Source: SG8-4 sp964562575 (GTDB lineage: Bacteria > Planctomycetota > Phycisphaerae > Sedimentisphaerales > Anaerobacaceae). Taken from it: a DNA stretch of 11,481 nucleotides. This document shows, piece after piece, positions 5,692 to 11,481 of the stretch. How positions within the stretch are numbered: the first letter of the stretch is position 1; every line of letters begins with the position of its first letter. A program made the position numbers and the translations under genes. Location: assembly GCA_964562575.1 (NCBI GenBank), contig CAZLTY010000156.1, forward strand, positions 1 through 11,481. Reading direction: 5' to 3'. Below the pieces are notes generated by a model, which had not been told where the DNA came from, searched no databases, and saw nothing but the letters and a program-made list of their open reading frames with translations.

Positions 5692-6780
5692 GTGGTGAAA
5701 AGGTATCTGCTAACTTTGACCGTTGTGATTGTTTGCGTGGTTGCCTGCGCGTCCGATAGTATCGGGGCGCGGCCCAATTGCGCAGGGATGATCGAGTACG
5801 TCGGCCAGGAGAATCGTCGGGCCTCCGAATCGGTCGACGTCTGGAAGAACAAATACGGCCCGGGGCTGAAACTGACCACGGCACACTACGAGATCTTCAC
5901 AACGTTTCTGGATCCGGTGACGCTGCGCCGCTGCCCCGGGTTCATGGAGTCGGTCTATAGGGCCTATAACAGTCAATTGCCCCAACTAATCGAGACACAG
6001 ACCAAACTGACAATTTATCTTTTCGGCGAGCGCGGGCAATGGGAGGATTTCACCAGAGACTTTGCCGGCCAGCAAGCCCGGATGTTTTGCAGGATCAAGG
6101 CCGGTGCGTACTACCACAATGGTGCCTGCGTAGCATACGACATAGGTCCGCGGCGCACTCTCTCGGTTCTGGGGCACGAGGGATGGCATCAGTTCAACGA
6201 CAGACATTTTAGGTTTCGCATGCCGAGCTGGCTCGACGAGGGCGTTGCGATGCTCTTCGAGACCACCGGAAGCGAGCAGGGCACATTTGACCTTGAGCCC
6301 GCAAAGAACGCCTATCGATTGAAGACGCTAAAGAGAACACTGGCAAACAATGAAATGGTCCCGCTGAGAGATCTGATTGCATCGAACCCCGGCCAGGTGC
6401 TGGCCAGTGACCGCACCGAAGCGGTGATGGCTTTCTACAGCCAATCCTATGCACTCGTGCGATTTCTGCGGGAGGCTGATTCCGGCAGGCGCCTGGGCGC
6501 CTACTATCGGTTGCTCGCCGACGGCCTTTACGGCAACTGGCCCCTCGACACCGAGAGCAGGAAGATCGCAGCCGATCGAAATATCCCGCGAAATATCCTG
6601 TGGAACCATGTCGTCTCTCTGGTATTATTTGAGAACTATGTGGGCGACGATTACAAACAGATCGAGAAAGAGTACCTGGCCTTTTGCAGACAGATCACCG
6701 CGCCGGGAGAAAACGGCTCTGGCAATCAGATTATCAGAGAATCAGGACGCAGGATATCAGGAAAGAAGGAGATCAGGTAA
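5692..6780 (+). CDS. Putative lipoprotein zinc metallopeptidase (DUF1570-like, HExxH gluzincin)
   Basis: The start is placed at GTG 5692 (or GTG 5695), 6 nt after GGAGG (5681-5685), giving 362 residues. An ATG at 5599 would add only residues translated from repeat A. The N-terminus is a lipoprotein signal: Lys-Arg, a hydrophobic run, then the lipobox VVAC with Cys19 as the lipidated residue. The catalytic motif HEGWH is at 162-166, and the downstream WLDEG (180-184) supplies the likely third zinc ligand Glu183. This HExxH ... WLxEG layout is that of gluzincins and of planctomycete DUF1570 proteins. It should be a membrane-anchored peptidase facing outside the cytoplasm; the substrate is unknown. 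The last 18 residues (345-362) and the stop codon are encoded by repeat copy B, so the original C-terminus was replaced or extended. The gene is enclosed between two inverted repeat elements. Confidence 0.8.
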   Translation: MVKRYLLTLTVVIVCVVACASDSIGARPNCAGMIEYVGQENRRASESVDVWKNKYGPGLKLTTAHYEIFTTFLDPVTLRRCPGFMESVYRAYNSQLPQLIETQTKLTIYLFGERGQWEDFTRDFAGQQARMFCRIKAGAYYHNGACVAYDIGPRRTLSVLGHEGWHQFNDRHFRFRMPSWLDEGVAMLFETTGSEQGTFDLEPAKNAYRLKTLKRTLANNEMVPLRDLIASNPGQVLASDRTEAVMAFYSQSYALVRFLREADSGRRLGAYYRLLADGLYGNWPLDTESRKIAADRNIPRNILWNHVVSLVLFENYVGDDYKQIEKEYLAFCRQITAPGENGSGNQIIRESGRRISGKKEIR

Positions 6781-6856
6781 AGTCAAGGCCGATACGCCCC
6801 CCGGATATCCTGAAATCCTGATACCCACCGCCTGATATCCTGATTTCCTGATAACC
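6724..6856. repeat. Palindromic octamer-repeat element, copy B (inverted relative to copy A)
   Basis: The left half (6724-6778) has ATCAGG-type units and the right half (6801-6856) has CCTGAT-type units, separated by ~22 bp. The right half, reverse complemented, matches the left half of copy A in unit order and length. The left half matches the reverse complement of the right half of copy A, sharing the 14-mer GCAGGATATCAGGA. The element overlaps the 3' end of the lipoprotein gene and fills the gap before the Maf gene. The folded RNA would be a long hairpin just after the stop codon. Confidence 0.8.
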
Positions 6857-6884
6857 TAGAAGAAGCGTTCCGTAGAGAGAATCA

Positions 6885-7496
6885 ATGGTTGAAGAACACC
6901 TGTCATCGATCATCCTGGCTTCGGCCTCGCCGCGGCGCAAACAGTTGCTGACCGAAGCCGGGTACAGATTCACGGTTGTCGCCCCCGATGTCGATGAGTC
7001 GGTTTTTCCCACAGATGGCGTCAGCGTCTGTGATTACACAAAGCGCCTTGCGCTGGCCAAGGCAAATAGCATCGCTTCGGCGCATCCGACTTCTCTGATA
7101 ATCGGCGCCGACACGGTGGTGGGTTTTCACCGACAGATCATCGGCAAGGCTGCCGATGCCGAAGAGGCACAGCAGATTACTGCCAAACTCTTTAGCACTC
7201 CTCACAAAGTTGTTACCGGCGTCGCAATTGTCAGGCTGAGCGACACTACCGAGCTTGTCGCGAGCGATACCACAACGGTTTATCCCAGGAGAATGACGGC
7301 CGAGCAGATCGCAGAGCACGTCGCGGGCGGCTCGTGGAAGGACAAAGCCGGTGCGTACGCGATCCAGGAGACCGGCGACGAATTCGTCGAGAGAATCGAA
7401 GGAAGCCTGACAAACGTCATGGGCCTGCCGATGGAACTGCTGGCTTCGCTCCTTGGACAATTGAAAATATCGGCCGAGAGAGAGCAGAGAGACTAG
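6885..7496 (+). CDS. maf: Maf family nucleoside triphosphate pyrophosphatase (probable dTTP/UTP pyrophosphatase)
   Basis: This 203-residue cytoplasmic protein has the full Maf/HAM1-like fold signature: LASASPRRKQLL (11-22, phosphate-binding loop), the DVDES block (35-39), GADTVV (74-79, with the catalytic Asp76), TPHKVVTGVAI (105-115), WKDKAGAYAIQ (151-161) and the C-terminal GSLTNVMGLP. Maf proteins hydrolyse non-canonical or excess nucleoside triphosphates to monophosphates and pyrophosphate. The KAGAYAIQ motif with Gln is that of the YhdE-type dTTP/UTP subgroup rather than the YceF 7-methyl-GTP subgroup. The usual GKP is GKA here, a mild deviation. The ATG at 6885 is preceded by only a weak AGAGAG. 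It follows repeat copy B, so co-transcription with the lipoprotein gene is possible but would pass through that hairpin. Confidence 0.93.
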   Translation: MVEEHLSSIILASASPRRKQLLTEAGYRFTVVAPDVDESVFPTDGVSVCDYTKRLALAKANSIASAHPTSLIIGADTVVGFHRQIIGKAADAEEAQQITAKLFSTPHKVVTGVAIVRLSDTTELVASDTTTVYPRRMTAEQIAEHVAGGSWKDKAGAYAIQETGDEFVERIEGSLTNVMGLPMELLASLLGQLKISAEREQRD

Positions 7497-7510
7497 AGAA
7501 GCAGTCTTGT

Positions 7511-7676
7511 AGGAGTCTGTCGGAGAACCCCGTCGTCGGGTGCGAGATCGAGCGGTTTTGTGACTGGCAAGGACGGCGAAGCAGGCGATATCGCTGTATA
7601 TCGTCGATGCAGCCGGACGCCGCTCAGTCGCAAAACAAGCCGCTCGAAGCCAGATCGGGTTCTCCGACAGGCTCCT
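7511..7676. mobile_element. MITE-like palindromic element with 20-bp terminal inverted repeats
   Basis: Terminal arms at 7511-7530 (AGGAGTCTGTCGGAGAACCC) and 7657-7676 are inverted repeats differing at one position (T/C, still a G-U pair in RNA). Internal segments continue the symmetry imperfectly: AGCGGTTTTGTGACTG opposes CAGTCGCAAAACAAGCCGCT, and GCGATAT/ATATCGT lies near the centre. The 166-bp unit carries no ORF of its own, which fits a miniature inverted-repeat transposable element or a solo palindromic element. Only a GT dinucleotide is shared at the two outer edges, so a target-site duplication is not established. It lies 14 bp after the Maf stop codon. Confidence 0.55.
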
Positions 7677-7699
7677 GTCCCTCATATGGGCGCATCTGA

Positions 7700-7748
7700 G
7701 GTCAATCGCTGATTTTGCTTGACCACAAGGAGGTCAATGTGGTATAAA
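7700..7748 (+). promoter_or_regulatory. Promoter with overlapping GGTCAA/TTGACC half-sites upstream of the LamG-type gene
   Basis: TTGACC (7719-7724) and TATAAA (7743-7748) are 18 bp apart, a near-consensus sigma-70 promoter that would start near 7755. The -35 box is also the left arm of a perfect inverted repeat TTGACC-N7-GGTCAA (right arm 7732-7737). A third half-site GGTCAA lies at 7700-7705, and the nonamer GAGGTCAAT occurs at both 7698-7706 and 7730-7738, exactly 32 bp (about three helical turns) apart. The arrangement suggests a dimeric regulator acting at the -35 region. Its identity is unknown. Confidence 0.5.
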
Positions 7749-7754
7749 TGAACT

Positions 7755-7941
7755 TAGGTGAAGTTTGAAGGTTTCTGCTCGGCCTTCAGAGCATTTTTTG
7801 CCTGCCTCGGGCCCTGATTCGGCAAGGGGCCAGATTGCAGGGAAGGAGGCAAAATAGTCTACGCACAACCGTAATGACATTTTGTAAAGTGCACAATTGT
7901 CAGAGGAATTCAATGTTCCCCAAAATGAAGGAGGTATTCTT
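7755..7941 (+). promoter_or_regulatory. Structured 5' leader with attenuator-like hairpins
   Basis: A terminator-like hairpin TGCTC/GAGCA (7776-7780, 7789-7793) is followed by six Ts (7794-7799). TGAAGG (7766-7771) pairs perfectly with CCTTCA (7783-7788), which lies in the loop of that hairpin; the two structures overlap and exclude each other. Downstream, TTTTGCCT (7796-7803) can pair with AGGCAAAA (7847-7854), CCTGC (7801-7805) with GCAGG (7837-7841), and GGCCC (7810-7814) with GGGCC (7827-7831). The ribosome binding site AAGGAGGT (7928-7935) follows. No known riboswitch class was recognised; the terminator stem is short. Confidence 0.3.
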
Positions 7942-10900
7942 ATGAGAACGACACTAATGTCAGTTATTGTAGTAATGTTACTGCAAGCCGGCATGGTCCT
8001 GGCCCAACCCCCGGACGACAACACGCTGGCGTACTGGAAGATCGATGAAGGCAGTGGAACCTTCGTTGAAGACTCGTCGCAGTACGGCAATCACGGCACC
8101 ACAGAGAATGCTACGTGGACTACGGACGCGATGACCGGAGGTGCTGCTCTGGAGTTCAACGGTCAAGACGCCCGGGTCGCCGTGCCCGACAGCCAAAGCC
8201 TGCACCCGGCCACGGGCAACATCACAATAGGCGCCTGGATCAAGGTGTTCTCGGATCCCACGGGCTGGTCCAACGCCGGATCTATCGTGCACAAACAGGG
8301 GGCCTACCAATGGGCCGTCAACGCCAACGGTGCTCTGTGGCTCGGCGTCTGGGGATCGCGTCTCGAGTCGATAGGGTCCTGGAATTTCGCGGACCATGTG
8401 GGCGAGTGGCATCACGTTGCGACGACATATGACAATGCCGCCCAGCATGCGTGGATTTACGTCGATGGAGAACTCAATATCGAGGGAACCGTCGGCGCGG
8501 CAATCGATCAAACCGCCGACGGAATCTGGCTCGGGTACAAACAAGATGGCGACACTTGGATCCACGGACTCATTGACGAGGTGCGCATTTCAGATATCGT
8601 CCGCTCGCAGGATGATATTAAGGCATCCATGCTGGGAAGCGCGGGCTTCCCCTTTTCGCGAGGCCCCGAGCCGGAAGATGGCACGATCCTGGAAAGCACA
8701 TGGGCAAACCTCAAGTGGAAGCCCGGAGATTTTGCGGTTTCGCACGATATGTACTTCGGAACGAGCTTCGACGACGTCAATAACGGTGCCGAAGGCACGT
8801 TTGTCGGCAACATGGCAGGTACCTTCCAGGTCGTCGGATTTCCCGGCTTTCCCGCCGGAGATGGCCTGCTACCCGGCACAACCTACTATTGGCGAATCGA
8901 TGAAGTAAACGACGCCAATTCGTCAAGTCCCTGGAAGGGCGAGATCTGGAGCTTTTTCGTTCCCCCCAGGACGGCTTACCAACCCGCTCCGGCCGACACA
9001 GCTAACTTCGTTGCTTCGGATGTTACGCTCACCTGGAAGGCGGGCTTTGACGGGAAACTGCACAGTGTCTATTTCGGCGACAATGCTGACGACGTGGCCA
9101 ACGCGACCGGTGCTCTGCCTCAGACGGATGCGACTTTCGCGCCCGGTGCGCTTGAGATGGAAAAGACCTACTATTGGCGAGTCGATGAGTTCGACGGAGC
9201 CGCTACACACAAGGGTAATGTCTGGAGTTTCACGACATTGCCGGCCATAGCGCTCGCCGCCGATCCGAACTTGATAGCCTGGTGGACGTTCGACGAGGGT
9301 ATGGGCGACACTGCTCTCGACTGGTCGGGTCACGGCAATCACGGGATACTCTTCGGGCCTACATGGACGATTCCCGGCGTTCTCGGCGACGCAGCCGTGA
9401 ATTTCACCGGCAGTGCCCGCGTGGCGATTCAAAACCTCACGTATGCCAGTACGGACAATGAAGAGGTGACGGTCAGCCTCTGGATTCGGACTCCCGTTTG
9501 GAACAGTCAGTACATTGCCTCTTTCGACCGCGATCAATACTGGCGCGTGGGGATCAATATTAACGGAGTCGGCCCCGGTCTGGTCGGCTGGCACGTAATG
9601 ACCAGCAACGGACAGGTCGATCTGTCCAGCACCACTCGCGTGGACAACGGGGCGTGGCACCACGTGTGCGGCGTGTTCGACAATGGGCGGATGACCGTCT
9701 ATATCGACGGTCAGGCCGAAGGTTCGGTGACATCAGGTACAACTTTTGGCACGGGTAATACCCGGTTCGGAATCCTGGGCGTTAACAACAATGCCACGGA
9801 GTTCAATGGCGCCACAGGCATCGGCAGCCCCCTCGCCGGTGACTTAGACGACATGCGCATCTACGACAGGGCCCTGACGCAGGAAGAGATCGTAATTGTC
9901 ATGCGGGGCGATCCGCTGCTGGCCTGGGCCCCGAGTCCTTCTGACGGCTCGACGCCGGATATCGACAATGCAACGCCTCTGACCTGGACTGCCGGGGATA
10001 GTGCTTCCAGTCATGAAGTCTACTTTGGCGCCGACAGAGACGCCGTGAAGAATGCCGATACGTCCGACACGACAGGTATCTATCGCGGCGGTCAGAGCGG
10101 CACAAGCTTCACCCCGGCCGAAGGTGTTGAGTGGGGCGCCGGGCCGTTCTATTGGCGTGTCGATGAGAATAACACCGACGGCACCGTCACCACCGGCAAA
10201 GTCTGGAGCTTTGCGGTTGCGGACTTCATTCTCGTGGACGACTTCGAGAGCTATACCGACAATGACGCCGCCAATGAAGCGATCTGGCAAAGTTGGATCG
10301 ACGGTTTCGGTGTTCCGACTAACGGCTCGCAGGCCGGCAATGAGTTCCCGCCATATGCCGAGCAGGCTATTGTTAACAGCGGCTCGCAATCCTCGCAGTC
10401 CATGCCGCTCTCTTTCAACAACACGGCTGGCGTGACCGATTCACGGGCCGAGATGACTTTGACCGCTCCTCGCGACTGGACCGCGCACGGCGTCGGAGTA
10501 TTGTCGCTGTGGTTCAGAGGCTATCCCCAGTCCGTTGGCAGCTTTACCGAAGGCCCGGGCGGCACGTACACGATTACTGCCGCCGGAGCCGATATCTCGG
10601 GCTCGGCCGATGAGTTCCACTTTGCCTACAGAACGCTAACCGGTGCCGGCTCGATTGTCGCGCGGGTTGACAGCATCGTTGACACCCATCCTTGGGCAAA
10701 AGCCGGCGTTATGATTCGCGAGACACTTGACGCCGGCTCGAAGCATGCTTTTGCCTGCGTTACGCCTGGTCAGGGTGTTGCGTCTCAGGGTCGTACCGTT
10801 ACGGATTCGGCCAGCTTCAGCACGAATGAGACTGGCATAACCGCCCCTCATTGGGTGAAGCTGGAACGTGATGTCGCCGGCAACTTTACGGCTTCGCATT

Positions 10901-11343
10901 CGACCAATGGATCAAGCTGGCAACCGGTGGGCGGCGCGATTCCGACGAACATCCCGATGGACGGGACTGTCTACGTGGGCCTGGCGCTCACCAGCCACGC
11001 TGCAACGTCGACATGCGAGGCGAAGTTCTCAAATGTCACGGTTACAGGCACGGCCGCCGCGCAGTGGGCTCATCAGGATGTCGGCATACTCAGCAACAAT
11101 GCCGAGCCACTGTATGTCGCTCTGTCAAACAGCAACGGCACATCGGCGACAGTCGTCAACGATGATCCGGCCGCAGCAACGATCGACACGTGGACACAAT
11201 GGCGCATCGATCTGACAAGCTTTGCCGATCAGGGCGTGAATCTCACCGACGTCGACAAGATCGCAATCGGTCTCGGCGGACAGGGTGCCGCCGGCGGTAC
11301 GGGAACGGTGTTCATTGACGACGTTCAACTGAATCGACCGTAG
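7942..11343 (+). CDS. Large secreted multidomain protein with two LamG folds, three YYWRVDE-type repeats and a split C-terminal jelly-roll
   Basis: The product is 1133 residues. The start is ATG 7942, six bases after AAGGAGGT; a TTG at 7897 is rejected. A signal peptide (1-21, cleavage after VLA) sends it out of the cytoplasm. Domains: LamG/concanavalin-like 1 (~26-233), beta-sandwich repeats 1 and 2 (~237-342 and 343-435, ending WSF), LamG 2 (~442-654) and repeat 3 (~659-762). The three repeats share a VYFG/MYFG strand and a YYWR(I/V)DE or FYWRVDE strand. A DFESYTD jelly-roll starts at ~763 and is interrupted at ~870-1038 by a DUF1349-like (regulation of enolase protein 1-type) domain with GSIVARVDSI and WAKAGVMIRETLDAGSKHA. 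It resumes with EPLYVALSNSNG and ends TGTVFIDDVQL. There is no catalytic domain, PEP-CTERM tail or membrane anchor. Carbohydrate or cell-surface binding is the likely role, by family. Confidence 0.88.
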   Translation: MRTTLMSVIVVMLLQAGMVLAQPPDDNTLAYWKIDEGSGTFVEDSSQYGNHGTTENATWTTDAMTGGAALEFNGQDARVAVPDSQSLHPATGNITIGAWIKVFSDPTGWSNAGSIVHKQGAYQWAVNANGALWLGVWGSRLESIGSWNFADHVGEWHHVATTYDNAAQHAWIYVDGELNIEGTVGAAIDQTADGIWLGYKQDGDTWIHGLIDEVRISDIVRSQDDIKASMLGSAGFPFSRGPEPEDGTILESTWANLKWKPGDFAVSHDMYFGTSFDDVNNGAEGTFVGNMAGTFQVVGFPGFPAGDGLLPGTTYYWRIDEVNDANSSSPWKGEIWSFFVPPRTAYQPAPADTANFVASDVTLTWKAGFDGKLHSVYFGDNADDVANATGALPQTDATFAPGALEMEKTYYWRVDEFDGAATHKGNVWSFTTLPAIALAADPNLIAWWTFDEGMGDTALDWSGHGNHGILFGPTWTIPGVLGDAAVNFTGSARVAIQNLTYASTDNEEVTVSLWIRTPVWNSQYIASFDRDQYWRVGININGVGPGLVGWHVMTSNGQVDLSSTTRVDNGAWHHVCGVFDNGRMTVYIDGQAEGSVTSGTTFGTGNTRFGILGVNNNATEFNGATGIGSPLAGDLDDMRIYDRALTQEEIVIVMRGDPLLAWAPSPSDGSTPDIDNATPLTWTAGDSASSHEVYFGADRDAVKNADTSDTTGIYRGGQSGTSFTPAEGVEWGAGPFYWRVDENNTDGTVTTGKVWSFAVADFILVDDFESYTDNDAANEAIWQSWIDGFGVPTNGSQAGNEFPPYAEQAIVNSGSQSSQSMPLSFNNTAGVTDSRAEMTLTAPRDWTAHGVGVLSLWFRGYPQSVGSFTEGPGGTYTITAAGADISGSADEFHFAYRTLTGAGSIVARVDSIVDTHPWAKAGVMIRETLDAGSKHAFACVTPGQGVASQGRTVTDSASFSTNETGITAPHWVKLERDVAGNFTASHSTNGSSWQPVGGAIPTNIPMDGTVYVGLALTSHAATSTCEAKFSNVTVTGTAAAQWAHQDVGILSNNAEPLYVALSNSNGTSATVVNDDPAAATIDTWTQWRIDLTSFADQGVNLTDVDKIAIGLGGQGAAGGTGTVFIDDVQLNRP

Positions 11344-11370
11344 AATCGACGGAACTGACTTGCATTAATC

Positions 11371-11407
11371 AAGGGCCTGTACTGAGCGATTCGGTACGGG
11401 CCCTTTT
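11371..11407 (+). terminator. Rho-independent terminator of the LamG-type gene
   Basis: AAGGGCCTGTAC (11371-11382) pairs with GTACGGGCCCTT (11394-11405) as a 12-bp stem containing one G-U pair, with an 11-nt loop. It is followed by a short T-run (11404-11407) and CATTTG. It starts 27 bp after the TAG stop of the large gene, the expected position. Confidence 0.85.
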
Positions 11408-11410
11408 CAT

Positions 11411-11440
11411 TTGTCTACCAGGCGAAGTAACTGTTATAGT
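11411..11440 (+). promoter_or_regulatory. Candidate promoter pointing off the right edge
   Basis: TTGTCT (11411-11416) and TATAGT (11435-11440) are 18 bp apart, immediately after the terminator of the LamG-type gene. This fits a new plus-strand transcription unit beyond the window. It is a by-eye match only; no coding start was confirmed in the remaining bases. Confidence 0.3.
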
Positions 11441-11481
11441 GGCGATGGAACAGGCCTATCGAGCGTATCGCAACCAGAGCA

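Noticed and set aside
7728..7751. Four-codon leader peptide (ATG at 7737, M-W-Y-K-stop) after an AAGGAGGT-like sequence
   Set aside because: The spacing is only three bases, the segment lies within the promoter and upstream of the predicted transcription start, and there is no run of regulatory codons.
7897..7941. TTG at 7897 as the start of the LamG-type gene
   Set aside because: AAGGAGGT sits six bases before ATG 7942, which starts a clean signal peptide; the upstream extension is charged and would hide the signal.
11445..11481. ATG at 11445 starting a partial gene at the right edge
   Set aside because: Only twelve codons are visible, there is no ribosome binding site, and it lies four bases from the candidate -10 box, so the true gene start is probably outside the window.

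Overview
The window looks like chromosomal DNA from a Planctomycetota bacterium, most likely a Phycisphaerae / Sedimentisphaerales-type lineage. The main clues are a 1133-residue secreted protein built from two LamG folds, YYWR(I/V)DE-type beta-sandwich repeats and a C-terminal DFESY jelly-roll. An ECF sigma factor is translationally coupled to a small one-helix membrane protein of a type common in these genomes. There is also a DUF1570-like HExxH lipoprotein, a family best known from planctomycetes. The taxonomic call is inference from gene content. No rRNA, tRNA, CRISPR array, transposase, phage gene or recognised defence gene was seen.

Layout, left to right. The plus-strand end of a two-helix K+-channel-type pore gene enters from the left edge and is followed 11 bp later by a DUF6398 gene (449-1096). 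Convergent to these is a minus-strand DUF368/PopT polyprenyl-phosphate translocase gene (1201-2100). A stand-alone AMMECR1-domain gene follows (2480-3040). A convergent hairpin (3076-3103) separates it from a three-gene minus-strand operon, read right to left: a secreted coiled-coil protein (5260-4475), an ECF sigma factor (4442-3834) and a membrane protein that is probably its anti-sigma factor (3837-3124).

The divergent spacer 5261-5691 is the richest non-coding stretch. It holds a perfect 8+8 dyad just upstream of a TATAAT box, an orphan rho-independent terminator about 80-115 bp further on (together a possible small RNA gene), and a palindromic octamer-repeat element. A second, inverted copy of that element (6724-6856) lies on the far side of the metallopeptidase lipoprotein gene. 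It supplies the last 18 codons and the stop codon of that gene.

Next come a Maf nucleotide pyrophosphatase gene (6885-7496), a 166-bp MITE-like element with 20-bp terminal inverted repeats (7511-7676), and a strong promoter-like sequence overlapped by GGTCAA/TTGACC half-sites. A structured leader with mutually exclusive hairpins precedes the giant LamG-type secreted protein (7942-11343). That gene is closed by a clear intrinsic terminator, and a promoter-like sequence points off the right edge.

How the genes may work together. Most are separate housekeeping or accessory genes. The only convincing functional unit is the coiled-coil/ECF/anti-sigma operon, which looks like a cell-envelope sensing module. 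The most unusual material is non-coding: the paired repeats around the lipoprotein gene, the candidate small RNA, the MITE-like element and the LamG gene leader.
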